Of a stretch of 64,000 nucleotides of DNA, positions 1 through 8,551 are shown in pieces (within the stretch, counting starts at the first letter, position 1; each line of letters begins with the position of its first letter). The translations under genes were made by a program, and so were the position numbers. The notes under the pieces are model-generated. The model was not told where the DNA came from. It did not search any database and worked only from the letters and a program-made list of their open reading frames with translations. The DNA is from an uncultured Lachnospiraceae bacterium (GTDB lineage Bacteria > Bacillota > Clostridia > Lachnospirales > Lachnospiraceae), in the NCBI GenBank assembly GCA_949840465.1, contig CATKXE010000004.1, forward strand, positions 1 to 64,000, written 5' to 3'.

Positions 1-1306
1 TATTTTCAAACTCTTCTCTTTCCATAACACCTTTCAAATGATAATGAACCCCTTGATACTCAAAATTTGCCTCTTGTCTATTCATTGAGCCTTCCGGCTT
101 TTCATACTCCACTGCTTGAATCACAACCCCATTTGTAGAAATTGTATACTCATCAATTTTATAATCCTCTTTATTTCGTCCTAAAGAAGAATCCTCATCG
201 TTCATGTAGAGATAATATCTAATAATTTCATCTTTATACTTATATAGTAACTGCGCGCTTAAAATTTCTTCTTGAATTTTATAATCCGTCAATTTCATTT
301 CATCTGGTCTATACCTTATTCTAACCGGATCAATATTTAATTTTTTAACGATTTCACTATATGCTACTAATTCTTCTCCATCATCTGTGTCATAGCTTTT
401 TATATCAACCGAATCTATATACTGTATCGGTTCATTTCCAAGCAGACTATCCCAAAACACCTTCCAATGAGATTTACTTCCAACACTGGTGACGCCGAAT
501 CCCATTACAATAACAATCACTGCTGCCAGAGAAAACAGCCAATATTTTCTCTTCTTCCTCCGATAAAGAACCTTTCCTCCTCCGTGCTCTTCTTCCTGAC
601 CCACATAGATCAGCTCCGAACCAAACCGCCTGACGCCTGCATCCTTTGACACGCTTTTTGCCCCGGCCGCTTCCATTCTTTCACCGTATCCGGGCATGGC
701 ATCCTCTATATTCTCCCCATATTCAGATGCGGTTTCCTTCTCATTTTCCCCATATGCAGATACAACCTCCATATGCCCGGAATATCCGGATCCTGCTTCT
801 TCCATACTGCCCGCATATCCCGATACGCCTTCTTCCATATGCATCGTATATCCGGCTCTGCTCTCTTGTGTATGCCCAACATACCCTGACACAACATCCC
901 GGCTTCCTGCGCTGTTCCTGGCTTTCCCGGCATCCCCGCCGCCCAGGCCAAAACCTCTGGGAATCTCCGGCATGAGTTCCGCGGAAAATTCCACGGAATC
1001 CCCCGGGACCCTGAAATGCCTGACTGCATTCCCTGTGCCGGCACGGCTCCCGGCGTCTGCATCGGATGCAGAAAGATAGTGGTTCCTTCGAAGATTCTCT
1101 TCCACTTTTTTAACGGCCTCACGTTCTTCTTCCAGTTCTTCCTCATAAGCCTGAATTTTTTTCAGAAGCGCTGCATCCATCTCTTCTGTCACCTGAATAT
1201 CGTCAAGCTCCGGATGCCGCATCATTTCTTTTTCTATTTCCCGCGCTTCCCGCTCTATTTCCTCGTGCAGTGATAGTGATCTTGATGATCCTCTCTCTTT
1301 TTGCAT
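1..1306 (-). CDS. Single-pass membrane protein with Tyr-Gly repeats, C-terminus cut by window edge
   Basis: This frame is open from an ATG at 1306 to the window edge (435 codons, no stop) and is missing from the ORF track because it has no stop. AAGGGG precedes the ATG. Order: a charged Glu-rich coiled-coil-like N-terminus (about 1-80), a low-complexity stretch (about 120-215) built from 10-12-residue units such as SGYAGSMEE, SGYSGHMEV and SEYGENIED, a basic stop-transfer stretch, one hydrophobic segment near 250 (LAAVIVIVMGFG), then an extracytoplasmic domain that is incomplete. The plan (cytoplasmic N-terminus, one membrane helix, outer domain) resembles the anti-sigma/DUF4367-like partners of Clostridial ECF sigma factors, and an ECF sigma gene lies 1.4 kb upstream on the same strand. 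The partner role is inference; no anti-sigma zinc motif is visible. Confidence 0.75.
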   Translation of the reverse strand, partial: MQKERGSSRSLSLHEEIEREAREIEKEMMRHPELDDIQVTEEMDAALLKKIQAYEEELEEEREAVKKVEENLRRNHYLSASDADAGSRAGTGNAVRHFRVPGDSVEFSAELMPEIPRGFGLGGGDAGKARNSAGSRDVVSGYVGHTQESRAGYTMHMEEGVSGYAGSMEEAGSGYSGHMEVVSAYGENEKETASEYGENIEDAMPGYGERMEAAGAKSVSKDAGVRRFGSELIYVGQEEEHGGGKVLYRRKKRKYWLFSLAAVIVIVMGFGVTSVGSKSHWKVFWDSLLGNEPIQYIDSVDIKSYDTDDGEELVAYSEIVKKLNIDPVRIRYRPDEMKLTDYKIQEEILSAQLLYKYKDEIIRYYLYMNDEDSSLGRNKEDYKIDEYTISTNGVVIQAVEYEKPEGSMNRQEANFEYQGVHYHLKGVMEREEFEN

Positions 1307-1473
1307 ACTCTGGCCCCTTACTTTTAATCTAGTCTTAATACTCCTATGAATCAACTTCCGCAACGCACTTTCTACTTGACTTTTCTTTAAATATGGTTAA
1401 TATGAATCTATGGGCACTGCCTGCAGTACCATTCAGTTGTACGAAACATATTTAATCTGGAGGTAACTATAAC

Positions 1474-2538
1474 ATGAAACGAATCATACTCACCGGCGGT
1501 GGAACTGCCGGGCATGTCACTCCGAATATCGCCCTGATTCCCCGTCTGAAGGAAATGGGATATGACATTCAATATATCGGCTCCTACAACGGCATCGAAA
1601 AGGATCTTATCGAGCCTCTCCATATTCCCTATCACGGGATTTCTTCCGGGAAGCTGCGCCGATATTTCAGCGTCCAGAATTTCACCGATCCGTTCCGCGT
1701 ATTAAAAGGCCTTGGCGAGGCCAGGAAGCTGATCCGTGAATTGAAGCCCGATGTTATCTTTTCCAAGGGCGGTTTTGTCTCCGTCCCTGTTGTCCTTGCG
1801 GGAAAAAGAGCAAAAGTCCCCGTCATCATCCACGAATCGGACATGACGCCCGGACTGGCAAATAAAATTGCGCTCCCGTCTGCAACCAAAGTTTGCTGTA
1901 ACTTCCCGGAAACACTGGAACATCTCCCAAAAGAAAAAGCCATCCTGACAGGTTCCCCCATCCGGCAGGAATTATTATCCGGCAACAAGATTGCCGCCAT
2001 GGACTTATGCGGTTTTTCCGCAGACAAGCCTGTTATTCTGGTTATTGGAGGAAGCCTTGGCTCTGTGGCTGTCAATAATGCTGTCCGCTCTGCTTTGCCG
2101 GAACTTCTGGAACACTTTCAGGTAGTCCATCTCTGCGGCAAAGGAAAACTGGATGAATCCCTGGCCGACAGAAAAGGCTATAAACAGTTCGAATATATCA
2201 GCAATGAACTGCGGGATATCTTCGCACTGTCTGACCTGGTCATTTCCCGTGCCGGCGCCAACGCCATCTGCGAACTGCTGGCTCTGAGGAAACCGAACCT
2301 TCTCATCCCCCTCTCGGCAAACGCAAGCCGGGGCGACCAGATCCTGAATGCCCGCTCCTTTGAGCGTCAGGGCTTCAGCGTTGTGCTGGAAGAGGAAGCT
2401 GTGACAAAAGAATCCCTGTTAGATGCGGTAAACAGCCTGTACCAAAACCGTGCCGCCTACATGGACGCCATGCGGGATTCCGGCCAGCATGATTCCATCA
2501 ACACCATTGTCCGGCTGATTGAAGAATCACACGTTTAA
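1474..2538 (+). CDS. murG: MurG-type UDP-N-acetylglucosamine:undecaprenyl-PP-MurNAc-pentapeptide GlcNAc transferase
   Basis: 354 residues, the usual MurG length. It transfers GlcNAc from UDP-GlcNAc to lipid I, giving lipid II on the cytoplasmic membrane face. Seen: the N-terminal glycine loop GGGTAGHVTPN, the central HESDMTPG, the second Rossmann half starting VIGGSLGS, and the donor-site stretch SRAGANAICE. GGAGG lies 11 bases before the ATG. The gene stands alone, outside a dcw cluster, between two minus-strand genes and followed by a terminator, so it may be a second, paralogous copy; undecaprenyldiphospho-muramoylpentapeptide transferases of this family are often duplicated in Clostridia. 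The assignment to the family is firm, the exact physiological role less so. Confidence 0.9.
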   Translation: MKRIILTGGGTAGHVTPNIALIPRLKEMGYDIQYIGSYNGIEKDLIEPLHIPYHGISSGKLRRYFSVQNFTDPFRVLKGLGEARKLIRELKPDVIFSKGGFVSVPVVLAGKRAKVPVIIHESDMTPGLANKIALPSATKVCCNFPETLEHLPKEKAILTGSPIRQELLSGNKIAAMDLCGFSADKPVILVIGGSLGSVAVNNAVRSALPELLEHFQVVHLCGKGKLDESLADRKGYKQFEYISNELRDIFALSDLVISRAGANAICELLALRKPNLLIPLSANASRGDQILNARSFERQGFSVVLEEEAVTKESLLDAVNSLYQNRAAYMDAMRDSGQHDSINTIVRLIEESHV

Positions 2539-2549
2539 ATTTAAAAAAT

Positions 2550-2608
2550 AAAACGTCCATATAACCCGAACCGCATAAATATGCATGGGAATGGGCGTTT
2601 TGTTTTTT
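2550..2608 (+). terminator. Rho-independent terminator after murG
   Basis: An 11-bp stem (AAAACGTCCAT with ATGGGCGTTTT, one G-T wobble) closes a loop of about 30 bases and is followed by GTTTTTT. It lies 11 bases past the murG stop. Confidence 0.7.
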
Positions 2609-2699
2609 GTAATCCTGTCATAACGCTTCGCAATACAATACAAACCATACAGTACAAACCAATATTCGCTCTATCCTCCTGATTGATATACATCTTTTT

Positions 2700-3263
2700 T
2701 CAAAACCGATTCAATTCTTCATATTCTACACCAAATTCATTTTGTATCCAGTTTCTCGCTCTGTGCATCATCACGTACAATGCATTTTCCGTCATATGAA
2801 GTCTCTGGGCCGCTTCCGCCACTGGAATATCCATGTAGCATATCAGCATAATCGCTTCATGCCATCTCTCATTCTTTTCCATCAATGCCGCAAAGATACG
2901 CTCATGCAGATCTCCGCGCATTTTCTCCGTCATGTTACTCAGGTACTCAGATTCCAAACTTTCGCTTACTGGTTCTCTAATCACATCAGAGCATTCTGCC
3001 GCATCCGTGGAGAGGACTCTGGCTGTCTTTTTACGATAATTAATCGCACGATGCTTTGCCGTTGTATATAACCATGACTTGATATTGGGATATTCTGTTG
3101 TATTTTCAATCCCTTTCTCTGACATATCCCTGTACAATGCCAGAAATGTATCCTGCATAATATCTTCTGCCGTGTGCAGATCACCCGTATATGTGTGTGC
3201 AGCTTTCAGAACAAGATTCTTATAATCATTGTAAATCTTATTAAATCCTATGTTCTCAGTCAC
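2700..3263 (-). CDS. ECF-type RNA polymerase sigma factor
   Basis: 187 residues, normal for an extracytoplasmic-function sigma-70 family member. Region 2 is seen as the stretch HTAEDIMQDTFLALYR (about 31-46) with the following W-YTTAKHRAINYRKK segment; region 4 is the C-terminal helix-turn-helix around IPVAEAAQRLHMTENALY (about 147-165). It would direct core RNA polymerase to a small set of promoters. It lies 18 bases after the HIT gene and is probably cotranscribed with it. The usual downstream membrane partner is not adjacent: murG on the other strand intervenes, and the next minus-strand gene is the membrane protein at 1-1306. Confidence 0.9.
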   Translation of the reverse strand: MTENIGFNKIYNDYKNLVLKAAHTYTGDLHTAEDIMQDTFLALYRDMSEKGIENTTEYPNIKSWLYTTAKHRAINYRKKTARVLSTDAAECSDVIREPVSESLESEYLSNMTEKMRGDLHERIFAALMEKNERWHEAIMLICYMDIPVAEAAQRLHMTENALYVMMHRARNWIQNEFGVEYEELNRF

Positions 3264-3281
3264 TGTTCTTTCTCCGGTTTA

Positions 3282-3692
3282 TTATTTCAGCTTATTCAGA
3301 ATCTCTTCCTTATCTTCCTCTTTCAGTTTTCCCATATGCCAGCCCAATCCAACCTTATCCCCCTGATACCGGGGAATCATATGCATATGGAAGTGAAACA
3401 CAGTCTGCCCTGCCGCTTCCTCATTATTCTGAACAATATTATAACCGTCGCATCCCAGGATCTCCTTTAGCCTGACCGTCATCCTCTTCGCCAGCACCAA
3501 CGCTTTTGACGCTAATCCATCGTCCAAATCATATAAATTCCGGTAATGTTCTTTCGGGATGATCAATGCATGCCCTTTTGATGCCGGCCCCAGATCCAGA
3601 ATCACCCGAAAGTCTTCGTCCTCGTATAAAGTCGCCGACGGAATCTCACCAGCCGCAATTTTACAAAAAATACAATTATCGTCTTTCATCAC
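3282..3692 (-). CDS. HIT-family nucleotide-binding hydrolase
   Basis: 136 residues, full length for a histidine-triad protein. The catalytic triad HFHMHMIPR sits near residue 100-108, where the middle His attacks the alpha phosphate of AMP-type substrates; the N-terminal CIFCKI pair is the usual zinc-binding Cys pair of the Hint/HIT branch. Expected activity is hydrolysis of nucleoside phosphoramidates or dinucleoside polyphosphates in the cytoplasm. The first codons are ATG ATG behind a purine-rich stretch (AAGAGGAAAAAGTG). It is the first gene of a short unit with the ECF sigma factor. A TATACT box lies upstream at about 3740 next to an ATACAA-TTGTAT palindrome, which might be regulatory. 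Confidence 0.92.
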   Translation of the reverse strand: MMKDDNCIFCKIAAGEIPSATLYEDEDFRVILDLGPASKGHALIIPKEHYRNLYDLDDGLASKALVLAKRMTVRLKEILGCDGYNIVQNNEEAAGQTVFHFHMHMIPRYQGDKVGLGWHMGKLKEEDKEEILNKLK

Positions 3693-3816
3693 TTTTTCCT
3701 CTTTCTTTTTTCTTCTGTATACAATTTATTGTATGTAGTATAGCGCATTTTTATAGAAAAGAGAATAATAAAATGAAGTATTATCGATTTTTTTGCAATT
3801 ACTTCTTCCTATTATT

Positions 3817-3849
3817 AAAGGGTGCCAGTTGATCGACTATGCACCCTTT
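3817..3849 (-). terminator. Hairpin after the asparagine synthetase-like gene
   Basis: Perfect 9-bp arms AAAGGGTGC and GCACCCTTT with a 15-base loop, about 100 bases past the stop of the minus-strand gene ending at 3948. The minus strand continues AATAATAGG, so the U-tract is poor. Confidence 0.5.
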
Positions 3850-3947
3850 CCGGTATTACTATTCCATTCTCTTCTTTCATATCGTCAATTTCTGTTACAT
3901 TAGCGCGGGAAACATTTAACAATCGCTTCCATGTCAGATTTTCTAAA

Positions 3948-5486
3948 TCACCGCTTCACAAAATATTCCTCATACCACACCAAAAATGTATAAATGGTCC
4001 ACACTTTCCTCCAGTTATCCGAATTTCCGCCGATATAATCATTGAAAATAGCCTGAATCTCATCTAAATTGAAAAATTCTGCCGCTGTCTCACTGTGGAA
4101 TTTTTCCCGCACATCCTGATTGTATCTTTCGTCGGCCATCCAGATACGGATTGGCACGATAAATCCCAGTTTCCTGCGGAATGCAACCTCATCTGGAAGC
4201 ACTTTTGCCGCCGCCGTGCGGAATGCGACCTTATTCTGCTCCTCATTCACCTTATATTTCGACGGCATCCGGGAAGCAATATCAAAAATCCTCCTGTCCG
4301 TCAGCGGCATCCGTATCTCCAATCCCGCCGCTGTGCTCATCTTATCTACATTCAGGTAAATATCGCCCTCCAGCCAGATCTGGATATCCACATCCGACAT
4401 TTTTGAAAGCGGATCTAAGCCTTCTGTCTCCTCATAAATTTCTTTTACCAGATTAATGGGCAGCACGTCCTCGTCATATCTTTTTAGAATCCGCTTTTTC
4501 TCGTCTTCCTTCATGATATTTGTATTGCCCACATAGAACGTCTTCAAATTCTCACCATAGCGCTCCGCGTTGCGGTACATATTGTAGCCGCCGAAAAATT
4601 CGTCCGCCCCTTCCCCTGAATAACAGAGCTTCGTATGCTTCGCCGTATCCTGGCACGCAATGGCAAATACAATCGCGGATGCATCCCCCAATGGCTGCTC
4701 CATATTGTACATTACATAAGGAACGCTTTCAAAATACTTTTCCGGCGTGATCAGGCTGCGCATACATTTCCTGTTCAAAATCTTTGCCGTCTCCGACGCC
4801 AGACGGGATTCGTCAAAACGTTCCTCCGCATAACCGCAGGTATCCGCCGTCCCCGCATCAGACATCGCCAGCACATAGGAGGAATCCACGCCGCCGGATA
4901 AGAACGACTCCGCCGTCTCGTCCGCCGCTTTCACTTCCGGCATGATTTCTTCCAGCGTAGCATGGATCTCATCCGCCCACTCTTCCAGAGATTTGCTCTC
5001 ATCTGGATGGAACTCGGGCGTCCAATAGCGCGTAATCTCTGTTTTCCCGTCCTTCCAGATCAGATACCGCCCCGGCAGAAGCTTTTTCAGCCCCTGAAAG
5101 AACGTATCCTCCCCTGCCACATACGTAAGGCTAAGGTACAACTGCAGCATCTCTTCATTCAATTCTTTCACAAATCCCGGCTGTCCCATGATACTGCGGA
5201 TGGATGTGCCGTACAGAAGCTGCCCGTCCGCCGTCCGGTAATAGTAGAACGGCTTCGTCCCGAACTGGTCCCGCAGGCAGAAAAGCTCCTGCTTCTCCTC
5301 GTCCCACAGGGCAAATGCAAACATCCCGTACATATGGCCTGCCATTTCATTGCCCCATGCTTCATACGCCTTTACTAAAATCTCCTGTTCCCTGGCCTCC
5401 CGGGATAAAGAAGAATCCACGCCCAGTTCATCGCAAAGCATTTCCCAATTCCTGATGTGTCCTTTGTATTCCTTTACACTTATCAT
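3948..5486 (-). CDS. Asparagine synthetase B-family protein lacking the N-terminal catalytic Cys
   Basis: 512 residues against about 600 for AsnB. The synthetase half is intact: the PP-loop SFLSGGVDSSY (about 192-202) that binds ATP, followed by the conserved GEGADEFFGGY. The glutaminase half begins only at the part equivalent to the middle of the Ntn domain (KEYKGHIRNWEML, then MYGMFAFALWD and LRDQFGTKPFYYY), so Cys-1 and the HRGPDD region are absent. The upstream 126 bases to the next gene do not encode them in any frame I read. AGAGAGG stands 7 bases before ATG, so this start looks genuine. The protein could use free ammonia or a partner glutaminase, or could amidate or adenylate another substrate (beta-lactam synthetase-like chemistry); this is inference. 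Confidence 0.8.
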   Translation of the reverse strand: MISVKEYKGHIRNWEMLCDELGVDSSLSREAREQEILVKAYEAWGNEMAGHMYGMFAFALWDEEKQELFCLRDQFGTKPFYYYRTADGQLLYGTSIRSIMGQPGFVKELNEEMLQLYLSLTYVAGEDTFFQGLKKLLPGRYLIWKDGKTEITRYWTPEFHPDESKSLEEWADEIHATLEEIMPEVKAADETAESFLSGGVDSSYVLAMSDAGTADTCGYAEERFDESRLASETAKILNRKCMRSLITPEKYFESVPYVMYNMEQPLGDASAIVFAIACQDTAKHTKLCYSGEGADEFFGGYNMYRNAERYGENLKTFYVGNTNIMKEDEKKRILKRYDEDVLPINLVKEIYEETEGLDPLSKMSDVDIQIWLEGDIYLNVDKMSTAAGLEIRMPLTDRRIFDIASRMPSKYKVNEEQNKVAFRTAAAKVLPDEVAFRRKLGFIVPIRIWMADERYNQDVREKFHSETAAEFFNLDEIQAIFNDYIGGNSDNWRKVWTIYTFLVWYEEYFVKR

Positions 5487-5612
5487 ATCCGTACCTCTCT
5501 GTTCTTAATCTATTTGTACTGTTGTTTATATGATATGCCGCATAATTCAGCATGCCGAAAATCTGCTTGCAGACCCGTATGCCCCATTTCCCCGATTCCC
5601 ATTCATTATCCG

Positions 5613-6455
5613 TCACACACTGTGGAATCCCTTCCCGATAATCTCACTTGTATTGGAAATCAGGATGAACGCGGACGGGTCTTCCTTCCTGATAAAATTC
5701 CTCAGCAGCACCGCCTGATGCCTGCTTAACACTGTAAAAATAATGTATTTTCTGGAACCGGAAAACGCCCCCTGCCCTTCGGCGACTGTCGCGCTCCGGT
5801 TCAGCTCATGAACGATAAAATCGCAGATCTCGTCCGGTTTGCTGCAAAATACATTAAAATACTTTGACAAGTTCAGGCTCTCAATAAAGCTGTCCACCAG
5901 TACCGATCGGAATGCCAGCCCCAGACAGGAGTACAGCCCTACCTTCACATCAAACACAAAGAACCCGGCAACCGTAATCGCCACATCCGAAAAAATCAAC
6001 GCACGCCCGATATCCACACTGGAATATTTCTTCAAAATCATCGCAACTATATCCGTACCGCCGCTGGACGTCCCGATGTTGAACAAAATCGCAGAACCGA
6101 ACGCGGGAAGCACGATGGCAAATATCACTTCCAAAAGCGGCTCATCCGTAAAAGGACGGCTCATGGGCCATACCCTCTCAAACAGGGACAAAAGGACAGA
6201 AAGCAGCACACTGCAATAAGCCGTCTTCGCCACAAATTTTCTGCCCAGAATCACGATCCCCACTGCCAGAAGTATCATATTCGCCGCAAAAGAAAAGTCA
6301 GACGCAGATATCACGCCCGATTTTGCAACCAGAACAGCAAGACCCGTAATGCCGCCAAAAGTAAAATGGTTGGTAAACTTGAAAAAATACACGCCTACAG
6401 CCATAATCAAAGTCGCAATGGTCATCATAAAGAAACTATGGAATTTCGTCTTCAT
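5613..6455 (-). CDS. YitT-family membrane protein (DUF161 + DUF2179)
   Basis: 280 residues, the usual size. Five or so hydrophobic segments fill the first 200 residues, including the typical FKFTNHFTFGGITGLA turn and NIGTSSGGTDIVA; the C-terminal cytoplasmic DUF2179 domain carries the family pattern GxGAFSGS followed by VLSRHQAVLLRNFI and DPSAFILISNTSEIIGKGF. The family is widespread in Firmicutes; its transport substrate or function is not established. ATG follows AAGGGGAAAAAACAA. The next gene downstream on the same strand, the AsnB-like protein, begins 126 bases later. Confidence 0.92.
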   Translation of the reverse strand: MKTKFHSFFMMTIATLIMAVGVYFFKFTNHFTFGGITGLAVLVAKSGVISASDFSFAANMILLAVGIVILGRKFVAKTAYCSVLLSVLLSLFERVWPMSRPFTDEPLLEVIFAIVLPAFGSAILFNIGTSSGGTDIVAMILKKYSSVDIGRALIFSDVAITVAGFFVFDVKVGLYSCLGLAFRSVLVDSFIESLNLSKYFNVFCSKPDEICDFIVHELNRSATVAEGQGAFSGSRKYIIFTVLSRHQAVLLRNFIRKEDPSAFILISNTSEIIGKGFHSV

Positions 6456-6649
6456 TTGTTTTTTCCCCTTATAAAAAATACTCCGTTTTTATCTCTTCGG
6501 ATTGTAACGCCGCAGCTAATAAAAGTCAACTTATAAAAGGGGATTCGTAAAAGTATTTTGTTTGCTACCGCATTTCCTTTGCAGAACAACGGTTAGCCCC
6601 CGTCTTATCCACAACTTTAAAATTTTTTCCAAAAAATGCAAAAAAACTG

Positions 6650-6676
6650 TAAACTTTTCTTAACTTTGTACGATAG
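6650..6676 (+). promoter_or_regulatory. SigD (sigma-28)-type promoter of the short flagellin gene
   Basis: TAAA at 6650-6653 and TACGATAG at 6669-6676 are separated by 15 bases, matching the motility sigma consensus TAAA-N15-GCCGATAA in the -35 and in the CGATA core. It lies about 70 bases before the flagellin ATG, which has GGAAGGAGG as ribosome site. Confidence 0.7.
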
Positions 6677-6747
6677 TATATATATGAGATGAGTAATGCG
6701 TAATGTTTGAATAAATAGCATTTTAATTTCCGGAAGGAGGAAGAGAT

Positions 6748-7524
6748 ATGGGTGGTATTTCTGGAATCAGTACTACATCTCCTTATTTATATGGACATAT
6801 TGCAAGCGGGAACAGACTGATGTCTGCTGCCGACGGTGCCGCTGAACTGGCCATTACTAAGAATGAAGAAGCGCAGATTACAGGTTATAACACTGGTACG
6901 AAGAATCTTGGCGACGGGGTCAATCTGCTGAACACTTCCGATGGAGCTTTAGGCAGTGTGACAGACCATTTACAGAGGATGCGTGAATTAGCGCTCCGGG
7001 CTTCCAGCTCCATCCTGAACGATTCCAACCGTGCAGAGATCCAAAAAGAAATTGAACAGTTGAAAAAAGGGATTGACCAGATTGCCTCACAGACGAATTT
7101 TAATGGCCGCAGCTTATTGGACGGCAGTCAGGCGAAGGGCGTTCAGTTGGTGTCTGATGCAGGCGGCAGTTCTCTGACAGTCAACAATTCTCTGAATTCA
7201 ACGACTCAGGCGCTTGGAATCGCAGATTTTGACGTTACAAAGGGGAATTTTGATCTACAGGCTATTGACGACGCTTTAACCAGGGTTACCAGTAACCGCA
7301 GTACGTTAGGCGCTCAGTCCAATGCATTGGATCACGCAATTAATTATAATGAGTATGCATCCGTCAATCTGACCGCATCCATGAGCCGTATGGGGGATAC
7401 CGATATTGCAAAGACTTTGATGGAATTAAAGCACCAGCAGACATTGCAGAGTGTTTCCATGATGCTGCAGAAGCGCAAGATGGAACAGGATGGCAATAAG
7501 ATGACAGGCCTTCTTAGAATGTAA
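6748..7524 (+). CDS. Short flagellin-family protein
   Basis: 258 residues. Flagellin features: GNRLMSAADGAAELAITKNEEA (about 22-43) equals the LSSGLRINSAADDAAGLAIS region, then a D1 helix with GDGVNLLNTSDGALG, LQRMRELALRASS and QIASQTNFNGRSLLDG, and a C-terminal helix ending with TLMELKHQQTLQS. The usual first 20 residues (MIINTNxxAL type, domain D0) are not recognisable: the protein starts MGGISGISTTSPYLYG. The start is fixed by GGAAGGAGG 8 bases ahead, so the short N-terminus is not a start-site error. There is almost no variable D2/D3 domain. A SigD promoter precedes and a strong terminator follows, so it is a monocistronic motility-class gene. It may be a minor or specialised flagellin rather than the main filament subunit. 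Confidence 0.88.
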   Translation: MGGISGISTTSPYLYGHIASGNRLMSAADGAAELAITKNEEAQITGYNTGTKNLGDGVNLLNTSDGALGSVTDHLQRMRELALRASSSILNDSNRAEIQKEIEQLKKGIDQIASQTNFNGRSLLDGSQAKGVQLVSDAGGSSLTVNNSLNSTTQALGIADFDVTKGNFDLQAIDDALTRVTSNRSTLGAQSNALDHAINYNEYASVNLTASMSRMGDTDIAKTLMELKHQQTLQSVSMMLQKRKMEQDGNKMTGLLRM

Positions 7525-7576
7525 TTACGGAAAAACAGCCAGTTTTTCACTTCTTTCTGGGCTTTGGTATATTACT

Positions 7577-7615
7577 AACAAAAAACAGATGCCGTAACGG
7601 GCATCTGTTTTTTGT
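7577..7615 (+). terminator. Strong rho-independent terminator after the short flagellin
   Basis: AAAAAACAGATGCC pairs with GGCATCTGTTTTTT around a 5-base loop, giving a stem of about 15 bp with a long T tract; A-rich on the other side, so it can work in both directions. Confidence 0.9.
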
Positions 7616-7723
7616 TGCATTATTCATTAAAAAGCTCTTTATCCCCATTTTTGCGGCTGCCGGTTCCCCGCCGTCCACCGCCATGCTTTCGTAAAGGAAC
7701 TTATTTCAGCGCAGGAATTTTTA

Positions 7724-8551
7724 TCATAAGAATGGGTTCCAGTATCTTCCGCCATTCACTGCCTGCAGCCCGAGAGAAATTGCAATCAACGCAAATCCCA
7801 ACACAATCGTCCCATAATCCAGAGGAGTGAATTTTCTCTCTCTGTACCATGTCCGCTTCGGGTTCTTTCCAAAACAGCGCAGTTCCATTGCGTTGGACAC
7901 CACCTCGATCCGATCCATGCTGGACAGGATCAACGGCATCAGGATTGCGGTCGCTCCTTTCAGCCTCTTAATCAGGTTTTCTTTTCCTGACAGTTCCACG
8001 CCCCTTGCCTGCTGCGCCAGCGAGATGGAATGATATTCATCCACCACATCCGGGATATAGCGCAACGCCAGCGACACAGAATAAGAAATCTTATAGCTCA
8101 CCCCGATCTTATTCAGCGACGCGGCAAACTCACTGGGCTGCGTAGTCGATACGAACAGAATAACCACCGGAATAGTTGCGGTATATTTCAGTACCACATT
8201 TGCATGATAAAGCAGCTGCTGCGCCGTAATACTGTACCTGTTTGTGAACGTAAGAAGCACTGTCCTTGAACCATACAGGCTCACGCCGTGTTCCGGTGAA
8301 AACAGGTAGATCAGGAGGTTATTCATAAACAGAAATACGAGCGAAAAAATCAAAATCACTTTTACTTCACTTACTTTAATCCTGGATACCCTGAACAAAG
8401 CCAGCGCAAACACCGTGAGCGCAATCAGGTATCTGGTATCAAAGGTGACCATGGCCGCCAGCACCCAGCAAAGCATGCATGCCAGTTTCGATGCACCTGT
8501 GAGCCTGTGAATCGGAGAAACTCTGTCTATATAGTTAAATAACTGGATCAT
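7724..8551 (-). CDS. ecfT: ECF transporter T component (EcfT)
   Basis: 275 residues with six or so hydrophobic segments. It is the energy-coupling membrane subunit that links the two ATPase domains to the substrate-binding S component. Seen: the N-terminal DRVSPIHRLTGASKL stretch and the C-terminal cytoplasmic coupling helices with the Ala-Arg-Gly motif in SLAQQARGVELSG and the second in NAMELRCFGK, where the Arg-containing short motifs contact the ATPases. The start overlaps the stop of the ATPase gene by 4 bases (ATGA), showing translational coupling. Order in the unit is S, ATPase, T. Confidence 0.93.
   Translation of the reverse strand: MIQLFNYIDRVSPIHRLTGASKLACMLCWVLAAMVTFDTRYLIALTVFALALFRVSRIKVSEVKVILIFSLVFLFMNNLLIYLFSPEHGVSLYGSRTVLLTFTNRYSITAQQLLYHANVVLKYTATIPVVILFVSTTQPSEFAASLNKIGVSYKISYSVSLALRYIPDVVDEYHSISLAQQARGVELSGKENLIKRLKGATAILMPLILSSMDRIEVVSNAMELRCFGKNPKRTWYRERKFTPLDYGTIVLGFALIAISLGLQAVNGGRYWNPFL

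Noticed and set aside
706-1146. 146-residue minus-strand ORF and overlapping plus-strand ORFs
   Set aside because: They lie over the longer open frame from 1306 to the edge, which has a ribosome site and a membrane helix; the others are low-complexity shadows.
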